Origin: Allium sativum
Lineage: Eukaryota; Streptophyta; Magnoliopsida; Asparagales; Amaryllidaceae
Assembly: GCA_030737875.1 (NCBI GenBank)
Contig: CM060912.1
Coordinates: forward strand, 204,985,231-205,049,230
Length of the DNA: 64,000 nt
Reading direction: 5' to 3'
The notes under the pieces are model-generated. The model was not told where the DNA came from and ran no database searches. It saw nothing but the letters and a program-made list of their open reading frames with translations. A program made the position numbers and the translations under genes. The first letter of the stretch is position 1. The number at the start of each line of letters is the position of its first letter. This document shows, in pieces, positions 24,255-34,384 of the stretch.

Positions 24255-24485
24255 TAGAACCTTTAGAAATATTAAATTTGCTAAATCTGCTAATTTGCCA
24301 AGTTGCCTAAACTGCTAGTTTTGTTATATTGCCTAAACTGCTAATTAGATTGAAATGCCTAATCTGTTAAATTTGTCGGTTGAAATGTCTAACCTGTTAT
24401 ATGCCAAAATCTGCTAAGTTGCTAAATCTGTTAAATCCGTTAAGTCATATAAAATCTGTTGTCTGCTGTGTTGATATAATCATCC
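24255..24485 (+). repeat. Degenerate CTGCTAA / TTGCCTAA repeats in LTR C
   Basis: Short, imperfect repeats such as AAATCTGCTAA, TTGCCTAAACTGCTA and AAATCTGTTAA occur without a fixed period. They are present in both LTRs (3' copy about 29830-30065). Confidence 0.6.
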
Positions 24486-24585
24486 TGTTATTGATATAAT
24501 CTGAATTGGCATATATATTGGGCGTGCGCATAAACGGTAAATTGTTAATTAATTGGCCGTAAAGATAAACATGGCTAACTCGAGG

Positions 24586-24659
24586 TTAGAATGAGTTTGC
24601 GGCGTAAATCTGCCCGGAACCGCCCGGCACATCCAGTGGCTGCAAACAATAGGTTCTAA
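24586..24659 (+). ncRNA. LTR hairpin 1 (5' LTR of C)
   Basis: The outer arms TTAGAA and TTCTAA pair, as do the inner arms GTTTGCGGC and GCTGCAAAC (one G-U pair). They enclose the core TCTGCCCGGAACCGCCCGGC. It lies downstream of the TATA box, so it would be in the transcript. The structure is inferred from pairing potential and from paired changes in the other copies. Confidence 0.65.
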
Positions 24660-24696
24660 TGTGAGAAGTTAGTCATAACATGCGTAAGACACGAGG

Positions 24697-24769
24697 TTAG
24701 GTCTGGCTTGTGGCAGAAGTCTGCCCGGAACCGCCCGGCATATCCAGCGGCCACAAGCTACCGACCTAA
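24697..24769 (+). ncRNA. LTR hairpin 2 (5' LTR of C)
   Basis: The arms TTAGGTC/GACCTAA and GCTTGTGGC/GCCACAAGC pair perfectly around the same core as hairpin 1. The arm sequences differ from hairpin 1 at both strands of the stem, which preserves pairing. Confidence 0.7.
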
Positions 24770-25883
24770 TGTGAGAGGTCTGTGCATTAATAATTAATTA
24801 ATGCAAAATCTAAGATAAGAATGACGTCTAAAACGTATTGGGGAAAATAGGGTTAAACCAAAGGGATTAATAGGTGTAGTAAAACCCGTCCATGAATCTG
24901 TAGGCCCAATACAAAGTTAGACAAATCTGAAAAATCTGTACATCTGACCTGTTAGTCTGAAAACATGTTAACTTAATTTGTGAATTAATAAATCTGAATT
25001 CTGTATGTCTGAACTTGTAAACAAGTTAATCTGAAATCTGTTAGTCTAGGGACACAAGGTTAGGAGGGGAATTACTTGTGTCATCTGTTGTTTGGGACCC
25101 ATATTAGTCAGTAACCCTTTCTGGTATCAAAACTTTGACCCAACAGTAGGTAGGGTCCGGGCACGCTTACTGAACTAATTATAAGTGGTTCATTCTGATA
25201 ATGGCGAGGGGTGTTGATGGTGCGTTCCAACCAGGTCATGTGCGTGCATGGATCCCGGTCTGCCTCTGAGGATGTAAGACGCCGTGACATCTGTAAATAG
25301 GTCTGTGCCAATTGGTTGTCACTTTAGGGAGTGATACACCCTACTGTGGGGCCGACACAGGATATTTATGTATTAGGGAGCCGATCGCTTGGGGTAGGGT
25401 TTTAGGGTACGCTTAGTTCTGTCTGTTTCTGTTGGTACCGTCTGTTTCTGTTGGGTGGTAACACCTGTCTGTTTCTGTGTGGTACCGTCTGTTCGGGTGG
25501 TAAAGGCCCATTACTAGTGTACACCTAATTCCACATTCTGTCTCCATAGGGATAAATCTGTTTCTTCTTCTGTCTGTTTCTGATCGGGTAGTAAAGGCCC
25601 ATTATTAGCATTCTGTTTCTGTTAAAGTATTCTGTACCCGTTCCTGCTTCAATTTAGACATTAGGGTGACACCTAATTCTGCTATACAAGTATTAGTGTA
25701 GAGAAGTGTAAAACAATAGTTTATATCATTCTGTTTTTCTGTTATATCTGCTACACCTGTTATAGTTATCTCACATCCAGTTTTATGTTCATATCATATT
25801 ATTATTACCTGTTCATATGCTGAAAGTCACTGGACTTGCCAGACTTTTTGTCTGACCCTTGTTGTTTCGCCTCCTTTCTTCCG

Positions 25884-25901
25884 TTCCCCCCCCCCACCCA
25901 G
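25884..25901 (+). other. Poly-C tract with CAG, candidate 3' splice site (5' LTR of C)
   Basis: CTTCCGTTCC followed by a C run and CCCAG/GTT resembles a polypyrimidine tract and acceptor. It sits about 340 bp before the LTR end. The tract is conserved at 31451-31467, 46636-46658 and, on the minus strand, 55505-55515, with varying C-run length. Confidence 0.4.
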
Positions 25902-26239
25902 GTTATCCAAGGAGGGAAATACTTTAGCTTGATCCGGATTTCTCTTTGCTTGAAGTGCTTAAAGTATGGCTTGGCTCTGTATAGCTTCCGTTCCATGGGG
26001 ATTATGATTTTAAACTATGCATTTTGAAGGCTTTTGTACAAGACTGATATTTTGTACTTGAATTCTGAAATTGAAAGGATGTAACCATATTAATTTCTGT
26101 TTCCGCTGTAATAAAGTTAAAAAAATTTCAAGTACTGTTTTATCTATCTTGTAAGTTTCTGTTCTGTTTACTAAAATGCTCCACCAAAGTTAAGGCATTT
26201 CCTTTGTGAGTGACCTTAACGGAGGTGGGGTGTTACACT

Positions 26240-26251
26240 TGGTATCAGAGC
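26240..26251 (+). other. Primer binding site, tRNA-iMet (element C)
   Basis: TGGTATCAGAGC lies 2 nt after the terminal CA of the 5' LTR at 26237 and is a perfect match to the plant initiator methionine tRNA primer site. Confidence 0.95.
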
Positions 26252-26416
26252 TAAAGGTTACCAGATCAGATAAAAGTTTTTGAAAACTATTTTCAACAAG
26301 GTTTTAAAATGAAGTATTTTCAAAATTAAAGCTTATTTTGAAAAACATGATCCCCAAGAGCCATACATCTTTCTTTCAGTCCTTTTTGTATTGAACCTTT
26401 CCTTTTTCGTTCCAGC

Positions 26417-27325
26417 ATGTCTGAAGCATCTGAGATACCAGAGGGTGTTCATGTACCCGGTTGGTTTCGTCAATATCTTGAGGCTAGGACCGCCGCTGCA
26501 GGTCCAGCAAATGATCCCCCTCCTCCACCCCCTCCTCGTGCAATTGCTTTCTCAAAGATCTGTAGAGATTTTAGGGCCATGGGTGGGAAGGATTTCAAAG
26601 GAACTGAATCATTCGTAGAAGCAAGGAATTGGCTCAAAGAAACTGAGGATCTATTCGTTATCTTCGAGGTGGACGATAGGCAGAAGGTACAGTTGGCAGT
26701 ATGGCTGCTCAAAGACGAATCTTCCTACTGGTGGGAAGTCACTAACGCCGAGAGGCCGGTTGAGACATGGATGGATTTCAGAACAAGGTTTGAGACAAAA
26801 TTCCTCTCGCAAGCTGAACGAAGTTTACAATTGGAAAAGTTCTTGTCTCTTAAGCAAGGAAGTATGACTGTCAAGGAATACGTCAACCAGTTCAACCAAC
26901 TAGCAAGATTCGGATTGGATTTAGTCAACACTCAGCATAAAAAGGCTCTCCGCTTTGTTAAAGGATTGAATGAGCCACTGCACAGCCTAGCCATGACCCA
27001 TGTACCCATGGGAGCAACTTACGAGAAATTGGTGGATATGGCACTACTGCACAAGGAAGACAAGGGCCCGAAAGAGACAAAGAAGGAAGAACCACGGAAT
27101 AAGAAAGCGGGGCCCAAAAAGGAAACACAAAAGAAGGATGAGAAGCCTGAAGATAAGAAGGGAAAAAAGTGCTTTACTTGTGGGAGCTCAACTCATCTGA
27201 ACAAGGATTGCAGAAAAAGGAAGGGCGCTTGCTTCAACTGTGGGGAGATGGGACACTTCACTAGGGACTGCCCGAAGAGACGAGGACAAGGAGGGCAGGC
27301 GAACACTCTTGAGGCTAGTGGCTAG
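26417..27325 (+). CDS. Intact Gag nucleocapsid protein (element C)
   Basis: This is a 302-codon gag, intact from ATG at 26417 to TAG at 27325. It packages element RNA into virus-like particles in the cytoplasm. Residues 1-20 are nearly identical to the gag of A. A proline run lies at 34-40. The Retrotrans_gag domain spans about 55-215, with YWWEV at 104-108 and LKQGSMTVKEYVNQFNQLAR at 145-164. A strongly basic linker at 215-250 leads to two CCHC knuckles, 252-265 (CFTCGSSTHLNKDC) and 272-285 (CFNCGEMGHFTRDC). The frame stops about 17 residues after the second knuckle, where A continues into protease. The clean stop and lack of internal lesions suggest a gene maintained or very recently copied as gag alone. 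Confidence 0.93.
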   Translation: MSEASEIPEGVHVPGWFRQYLEARTAAAGPANDPPPPPPPRAIAFSKICRDFRAMGGKDFKGTESFVEARNWLKETEDLFVIFEVDDRQKVQLAVWLLKDESSYWWEVTNAERPVETWMDFRTRFETKFLSQAERSLQLEKFLSLKQGSMTVKEYVNQFNQLARFGLDLVNTQHKKALRFVKGLNEPLHSLAMTHVPMGATYEKLVDMALLHKEDKGPKETKKEEPRNKKAGPKKETQKKDEKPEDKKGKKCFTCGSSTHLNKDCRKRKGACFNCGEMGHFTRDCPKRRGQGGQANTLEASG

Positions 27326-28180
27326 GATAGAAATAGGAAAATTTCTATAGTAGGTTTAATTTCTTTATCTGATTGTGACTTTTTCTGATTTTGGTATTTT
27401 GATTTTGTAATCGATACTCTGCACTTTAATGCTAGTATTATTTCTGAATTCCGCTATAGACTCAGACCCATAAGGGTTATGGATCATCTGTTTGAGACTG
27501 GGGTTTGAGGGATATCTGTGTTAGGCGTCAAGTATGACGCATACATTCTGAGTTTTCATGGGGTGTCAATTTGATATTGGTTTCGGTCTTTGGGGCCGAT
27601 ACTTAGGACCCATGTCTAATGGGAACCAAATTTTCGTTCTATCTGTACTCGCTTCCATCATTCGACTGTATCCTATCGATCGAATATTTGAACTTTAGGT
27701 AGAAACTAATGGGTGTAAACATGTGTTTGAGACATGTTATGTTTGATGGTTGCAAGTGGATGCAAGTGGTTGCTAGTGGTTGCCCGTGGATGCATATACA
27801 CACACTAGGCACTAGATCGGCTCGAAAACACTCTCATACTGCATATGGATGGGTGAGCATTTTTCAATTCTTGTGGATGCAAAATGGTTGATTCAGCACA
27901 TGGATGTTGCATTTGAGTGAATGGTTGTGCACTCATATAGAAATAATGTATATCATCAGAATTCTATTGCATACATGTTGGACTCATGGCACTGACATAA
28001 TTCGCATTAAGGAGGTCAACTGAATCAGTAGACCGCCTGATCTTTGCATTAGATAAGGAACATATACACACTTTTGCATATGTTCATACAGCATTAGAAG
28101 TTTTCTAAGGACAATGGATGCTTGTGGATGATGGTTGAGTAGATGGGTGATTGGATGGTAGGACACATTCTTCTTAACTT
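27326..28180 (+). other. Post-gag region of C: protease remnant and 3' tail
   Basis: There is no open frame. A degenerate protease remnant can be followed at about 27340-27560 (a short VLGVKYDAYILSF-like reading matches ILGVGFECNAFVLGF of A), lacking the DSG motif. A conserved non-coding block follows at 27561-27610, shared with A, G and D. Next is the tail with 10-bp GTGGWTGCNA repeats (27746-27795). RT, RNase H and integrase have been cleanly lost, while both flanks of the pol region are retained. Confidence 0.7.
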
Positions 28181-28183
28181 GAA

Positions 28184-28219
28184 GATTTCGGGGACGAAAT
28201 CCTTTTAAGTGGGGGAGAA
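28184..28219 (+). other. Stem-loop and polypurine tract (element C)
   Basis: GATTTCG-GGGA-CGAAATC (28184-28201) can form a 7-bp stem. It is followed by AAGTGGGGGAGAA (28207-28219) directly at the 3' LTR, the plus-strand priming site for reverse transcription. Confidence 0.85.
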
Positions 28220-28725
28220 TGTAACACCCCGTGTATTCTATAACTGTGGAATTAACAAATTAAAGTATAATTAATTTGAAATCAAAGAACTAAGGGAAAC
28301 GGGATACGCCATTGCGTTTGTCTCGGAAAAATACGCGAAATAGAGTCCGAGTTTTCGAAAAACGGAGTCCGTATGAAGAAGATGTGGCCTTCGGAAGTTT
28401 CTGAATTAAGTTTAAAATTCGAACAGAATAAAACAGTTTAAAAATTAAAACCGGGCCCAATTGGCCAAGGCGGGAAAACTCCCGCCTAAGACACCCAGGT
28501 CGACTGGGCTGTCGACCTGGTCTAACCAGGTCGACAGGGCTGTCGACCTGGTCCAGACCCAGGTCGAACCCAGTCCACCCTGGCTGGCCTATTCTATGTT
28601 GGTCGATTTTCTGTGGTCTGCTTTGTCATTAGGGCTAGGTGGCAGGCTCTAATTGGTCCCTCTTGCGAATGAATGGCTACGATCAATCCAAGCAACATCG
28701 ATGGTCCTAATCAGTTCATAAACTC

Positions 28726-28732
28726 TATAAAA
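28726..28732 (+). promoter_or_regulatory. TATA box of 3' LTR C
   Basis: TATAAAA at the position equivalent to 23161 in the 5' LTR. Confidence 0.6.
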
Positions 28733-30152
28733 ATGGCCCTAGACTCTACCTAGGTTTCTTACACAATTCTCTAGCCTCCATTGCTCTCTTCTTCTAATAA
28801 AAAAAATAAAAATAAAAATGGCGTCTCTGCTCTGCTGGAATTAAAACTAGAAGATAATCAACATCAGCCTAAGCAACTCAATTCAAACTAGAGATTAAAG
28901 TTTCTGCAAAGATTCTACAACAAGTTAAAGTTCTTTCTTTAATCCAATCAAGGCAAGTACAGTTATTTTCCGCTATAAACGTTAATAATAATTTTGATAT
29001 GTTTTTGATTCTGAATCTGAGATTGTATATATATTTTCTTCTGTCAGATCTGTTTATCTGTACCCCTTTTCTTCTTTTCTGTTTTTATAGCCAGGCTACC
29101 ACGAGCCTGTGCCTAATCTCATAAGAGATGAACGTATGAACGCAAATTTTGGGATGAATGATGCGAAATTTGACAAGACTAAATTGAATGTATGACTTTA
29201 GGTCTGAGGCATAAAATATATTGGACATATGCATAAATTTGACTATGAACATATAATTTATGCATGTTGTATTCATAGTTATGTTGTAATTTAGAACTGT
29301 AATTAATGAGCATATGTTGTAAACTAGATTTGGATCTATGCATATTTTGTGATAAAAGAAGAAGAGGAACCATTGTAAGATTACATATGATTTGAGACTT
29401 TGAACAAAATGCATATAAAAGTCAAGATTTGATTTTTAGAAGATATGATTTAAAGATTTAGATTGTTGGGTATAGTTTGCATAATGATTCATGACTTAAA
29501 AAGAAGAAGATATGGAAGCTTAGGTGTAAAAGATTTACAATAATTAGGATATCTATTATTGTGATTACACCTAAATAGGGATTTTTGGATATATGGCATG
29601 CATTGGAATTAATGGTTATATTTGGTACAGTTTATATGTGAATCTGCTGTAAAATGCTAGTTTAACAAAAATTGGAATATATGTTCTAGGGTAAATTATG
29701 TCCATATTCTGCGCTATGTAAATGTATGCCAACATGGAAGTATATGATCATATTGTGAATCATGACAATTATTTAGGCATATGAATTTAGGCCTAATTTA
29801 TGTTTAGGCAAGGCATGTAAATAGAACCTTTAGAAATATTAAATTTGCTAAATCTGCTAATTTGCCAAGTTGCCTTAACTGCTAGTTTTGTTATATTGCC
29901 TAAACTGCTAATTAGATTGAAATGCCTAATCTGTTAAATTTGTCGGTTGAAATGCCTAACCTGTTATATGTCAAAATCTGCTAAGTTGCTAAATCTGTTA
30001 AATCCGTTAAGTCATATAAAATCTGTTATCTGCTGTGTTGATATAATCATCCTGTTATTGATATAATCTGAATTGGCATATATATTGGGCGTGCGCATAA
30101 ACGGTAAATTGTTAATTAATTGGCCACAAAGATAAACATGGCTAACTCGAGG

Positions 30153-30226
30153 TTAGAATGAGTTTGCGGCGTAAATCTGCCCGGAACCGCCCGGCACATC
30201 CAGTGGCCGCAAACAATAGGCTCTAA
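30153..30226 (+). ncRNA. LTR hairpin 1 (3' LTR of C)
   Basis: Same structure as 24586-24659, but the inner right arm is GCCGCAAAC, which pairs perfectly with GTTTGCGGC. The outer right arm has become CTCTAA, losing one pair. Confidence 0.65.
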
Positions 30227-30263
30227 TGTGAGAAGTTAGTCATAACATGCGTAAGACACGAGG

Positions 30264-30336
30264 TTAGGTCTGGCTTATGGCAGAAGTCTGCCCGGAACCG
30301 CCCGGCATATCCAGCGGCCACAAGCTACCGACCTAA
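30264..30336 (+). ncRNA. LTR hairpin 2 (3' LTR of C)
   Basis: Same as 24697-24769 except that the inner left arm is GCTTATGGC, giving one mismatch with GCCACAAGC. Confidence 0.6.
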
Positions 30337-31802
30337 TGTGAGAGGTCTGTGCATTAATAATTAATTAATGCAAAATCTAAGATAAGAATGACGTCTAAAA
30401 CGTATTGGGGAAAATAGGGTTAAACCAAAGGGATTAATAGGTGTAGTAAAACCCGTCCATGAATCTGTAGGCCCAATACAAAGTTAGACAAATCTGAAAA
30501 ATCTGTACATCTGACCTGTTAGTCTGAAAACTTGTTAACTTAATTTGTGAATTAATAAATCTGAATTCTGTATGTCTGAACTTGTAAACAAGTTAATCTG
30601 AAATCTGTTAGTCTGGGGACACAAGGTTAGGATGGGAATTACTTGTGTCATCTGTTGTTTGGGACCCATATTAGTCAGTAACCCTTTCTGGTATCAAAAC
30701 TTTGACCCAACAGTAGGTAGGGTCCGGGCACGCTTACTGAACTAATTATAAGTGGTTCATTCTGATAATGGCGAGGGGTGTTGATGGTGCGTTCCAACCG
30801 GGTCATGTGCGTGCATGGATCCCGGTCTGCCTCTGAGGATGTAAGACGCCGTGACATCTGTAAATAGGTACGTGCCAATTGGTTGTCACTTTAGGGAGTG
30901 ATACACCCTACTGTGGGGCCGACACAGGATATTTATGTATTAGGGAGCCGATCGCTTGGGGTAGGGTTTTAGGGTATGCTTAGTTCTGTCTGTTTCTGTT
31001 GATACCGTCTTTTCTGTTGGGTGGTAACACCTGTCTGTTTCTGTGTGGTACCGTCTGTTCGGGTGGTAAAGGCCCATTACTAGTGTACACCTAATTCCAC
31101 ATTCTGTCTCCATAGGGATAAATCTGTTTCTTCTTCTGTCTGTTTCTGATCGGGTAGTAAAGGCCCATTATTAGCATTCTGTTTCTGTTAAAGTATTCTG
31201 TACCCGTTCCTGCTTCAATTTAGACATTAGGGTGACACCTAATTCTGCTATACAAGTATTAGTGCAGAGAAGTGTAAAACAATAGTTTATATCATTCTGT
31301 TTTTCTGTTATATCTGCTACACCTGTTATAGTTATCTCACATCCAGTTTTATGTTCATATCATATTATTATTATCTGTTCATATGCTGAAAGTCACTGGA
31401 CTTGCCAGACTTTTTGTCTGACCCTTGTTGTTTCGCCTCCTTTCTTCCGTTCCCCCCCCCCCCCCAGGTTATCCAAGGAGGGAAATACTTTAGCTTGATC
31501 CGGATTTCTCTTTGCTTGAAGTGCTTAAAGTATGGCTTGGCTCTGTATAGCTTCCGTTCCATGGGGATTATGATTTTAAACTATGCATTTTGAAGGCTTT
31601 TGTACAAGACTGATATTTTGTACTTGAATTCTGAAATTGAAAGGATGTAACCATATTAATTTCTGTTTCCGCTGTAATAAAGTTAAAAATTTTCAAGTAC
31701 TGTTTTATCTGTCTTGTAAGTTTCTGTTCTGTTTACTAAAATGCTCCACCAAAGTTAAGGCATTCCCTTTGTGAGTGACCTTAACGGAGGTGGGGTGTTA
31801 CA

Positions 31803-31807
31803 GTTTG
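31803..31807. other. Target site duplication of C, right copy (GTTTG)
   Basis: Direct repeat of 22638-22642; LTR B resumes immediately afterwards. Confidence 0.97.
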
Positions 31808-32363
31808 CATATCGGTTATACTATTTTACGCATAAAACAACGCCAATTTGAACACCAAAAATACTCATTCTCCAAAACTAACAAACTATATATTTATTCT
31901 GATCCTAAACATCAATACTAATTCAACGGAACTTGTTTCATTAGCTTAATTTGATCGTTATCTCAAGTTACGTACAAAAACCCTTTTAAATCGATTTAAA
32001 TTATTAAATTAATCGCTATAATTTATAAATAATTCCATAGTGACTATTTGAAAACTTGAATTGGACCTACTTGCGATCTATAATATGAGATCTGGATTTT
32101 TCTCTTTTATATGAAAATTATATTCAACAAGATTCAAACGTTTCTTGTTTCACGGAGTTCTGACTTATATCGGATCATGTATATTCAATTGAAGTTCAAA
32201 ACCCAATATTACGATGAGCTCTTTTAAATTAAATAGAAATTTAACATTCAAACTTCATTTTAATAAACAAATTAATATTAAAAATCCATTAATATTCCAA
32301 ATATAATATTTAAAATAATAAAATAATTTAAATATTTGACTACCAAAAATACGGGACATTACA
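31808..32363 (-). repeat. 5' LTR of element B, remainder (right of insertion C)
   Basis: Collinear with 15079-15651 of the left LTR. It ends GGGACATTACA at 32363, whose complement TGTAATGTCCC is the start of the element on the minus strand. Confidence 0.85.
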
Positions 32364-32368
32364 TTACT

Positions 32369-34337
32369 GCAACATTCCATTTTTTATGTTACCTTAGCCA
32401 TAAAAATGTGTTGCTATAACTAAACAAGTGTAACACAGTGCAACGTTTTATATAATGTTGTTATAGTAGACCTTCGCATATCTTACGTGGCGATCCACAC
32501 CATTAGTTAAAACAAAATCTCAACCATCCCTCCACTATCTACTACACTTCCTCTATTTCCTGCTAACATTTTCATTCACGCGGTTCCTTTTTATTTCGTT
32601 CTCCCCTCGAATCGATAACATTCTCTACTTCTATGGAGAAAATAATGGTGGTGGCTTACTTAGGGTTTTGTGATTTCCTTTTATTCCTGAAATTCCACGC
32701 TTTCGGTCCTTCTCTAAAGCACTTAAATCTCCAGTTTGCAGAGTTCCTACTATTCAATCGAGTTGAAATTCTTCAATTTGATTCACAGTTCGATCTTGTT
32801 CTCGGCTATGATTTTTTCATTTTAATTTCCTTTAGAATTTTGACATGCTTGGGTCGATCCTTCTATAGATTGGATTATTCTAGATGTGAACCTGGTAGTT
32901 TGAACTTGGGAGTCTCTTGTTAGCAGCGACTGGATTTGTAATAGCTCCGATCTCATGTATCGCCATCATGGGATAAGTCTGTTCTAACTTCGCTGTTCGA
33001 TTCTGCTACGGGTACTCTTCCTTAGCCTTGGTCGGAATCTATGATTCAGTCGGATTTGGAAGAAAGTGATACTAATAAAGTTAGCAATAAGGTAGCGGAC
33101 ATTTTTGGCAATGATGTAAGTGATGGTACTGGTGGTGAGCGGAATTGAGACTGTAGTAGTTCCTTCCAATTCCAAAATGTCGCTGCCATATAGTAACCTA
33201 GAATATCGCACACAACCTATTTGCAATAATGCTGCAACAACCCTTGCCAATAAAACTTTGTCATCCCTTTTTAGTTCTCTAATCTTAAGTGTTGGTGACT
33301 ATATTCCATGTGATTGATTTGCGGCTGGTCTTTTATTTATGCAGGTGTTTAGATCTGGTGGTAGTTCTACTGTCTGATTCATTTGGGTTACTGATATTAT
33401 ATGGTATGTTGTTTGTGAATATCGATCCAAACTTTGTTCTGACTAAAGAGGATAGCGTGTCAGTTTCAAAACTGTTATCTTACCTTAGTACACAGTGACA
33501 CAGATCTATTACCCACATACAAACAACTTGGTCAATGATAAGATTGTTATTTGCATACGCCAATCAAATTATAGATTCATTTACACTTGTTTTCCAGCTT
33601 TTTTCCTGTTACATAGGCCATTGAATATGCAAACAACTTAGTCAATGTAAGTGTGTTACAGAAGTGGAAGTTTGAAACAAAACAACGTCGTTTCAAAGAA
33701 GGCTTGGTCTTTCGAAATCGGATGAATCGGGAGGTGCCAACTTGTTTGACCTAACCGGTTAGGTCGATCCCCGCTGGGACTGCAATGCCCTAAACCCCCG
33801 TAGTCGCTGCGCTTGGACCCGCCACTCGGCTCGCCTTAAGCTCGACATTCGGTTCGCCTTCGACTCGTTATATATTTGTCAACATTAGTGTCAGTATAAA
33901 TTGAAACTGCATATGTAATGAGTGAACTGAGTGATGTAGTGAGGAATATCTGTATATGTGAATAATCAACATTGTAGTAAATCATTGAGTTGTAAATAGT
34001 TGAAGTCGGAAATTTGTACTATTTCAGTTACTTGAAATAAAATATTTTATTTAATAAAACACTATTTGAATTCAAATTCTGTGCAGTAGTATTCTATTAA
34101 ATAAATATTTAATCCAGTTAGAGATGAAATATCTATAGCAATATTTTTGGAATGTTGCTACATACACCTAAGGATTTTGCTATAGACTCAAATAGGGTTA
34201 TATTGCAATAATCCTTGTTATGTTGTCTTAGATAGTCAAAATGTTGCCTTTGGGGTCTGCAGCAACGGCGAAAATCGCATCAAAGTAAAAGTTTTGCCAA
34301 AGACCTCTGCCAACATTTTTTTCATGTTGCATTAGTT
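32369..34337. mobile_element. CACTA-like non-autonomous DNA transposon
   Basis: The ends are imperfect inverted repeats: left GCAACATTCCATTTTTTATG, right (complement) AACTAATGCAACATG followed by AAAAAAATGTT. The right end reads as CACTA with one change. Both sub-terminal zones are dense in short motifs of the TGTTGCTATA / TATAGCAA type (32400-32475 and 34130-34290), a hallmark of En/Spm elements. The left terminus is cut by the insertion of B, so CACTA is not seen there. The interior (32500-34100) has no transposase; a 96-codon frame at 32633-32923 is unrecognised. It contains a GC-rich block (33730-33870) with an 18-bp perfect palindrome at 33748-33765. Another family with similar ends is possible. 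Confidence 0.4.
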
Positions 34338-34384
34338 CTTTTATGACGTTGTGATGTTTCACCATGTTTGTAGAGTCTGGATTA

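Larger units (their letters stand above)
22643..26237 (+). repeat. 5' LTR of element C (3595 bp)
   Basis: Bounded by TGTAACACCCC and GGGGTGTTACA. From 5' to 3' it contains paired E2F-like sites (22891-22910), a GTCGAC palindrome cluster (22919-23004), a TATA box (23161), a GC-type splice donor candidate (23387), degenerate CTGCTAA repeats (24255-24485), two hairpins (24586-24769), a CTGTTTCTG-rich stretch (about 25400-25650), a poly-C/CAG tract (25884-25901) and AATAAA near 26110. Confidence 0.95.
22643..31802 (+). mobile_element. Element C: complete gag-only Ty3/gypsy (TR-GAG type), 9160 bp
   Basis: The element has two near-identical LTRs (22643-26237 and 28220-31802), a perfect primer site, a PPT, a 5-bp target duplication and a 1.98 kb interior. 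The interior contains one intact gag frame and no protease, RT, RNase H or integrase. Elements with LTRs and gag alone have been described in plants as TR-GAG. Few LTR differences and an open gag indicate a recent insertion mobilised in trans. The gag, primer site, PPT and 3' tail match element A, making an A-like chromovirus the natural helper. Confidence 0.93.
28220..31802 (+). repeat. 3' LTR of element C (3583 bp)
   Basis: Almost identical to the 5' LTR; visible differences are scattered substitutions, 1-nt indels and one 12-bp unit fewer in the GTCGAC cluster. It repeats all sites of the 5' LTR, including the E2F-like pair (28469-28488), the TATA box (28726) and the poly-C/CAG (31451-31467). 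Confidence 0.95.
10015..32363 (-). mobile_element. Element B: LARD-like non-autonomous gypsy with LTRs of about 6 kb
   Basis: Two long, similar, diverged sequences (10015-15651; 17026-22642 plus 31808-32363) flank a 1.37 kb interior. The interior has a PPT complement at its left end and a tRNA-iMet primer complement at its right end. The orientation is therefore minus and the long sequences are LTRs. With insertion C removed, the right LTR is about 6.17 kb; the left is shortened by at least one internal deletion, and its far end lies beyond E, off the window. The interior has no gag or pol. Large non-coding LTR elements of this type are called LARDs. The right LTR ends at 32363 (CATTACA), followed by TTACT as the probable target duplication. 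Confidence 0.8.
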
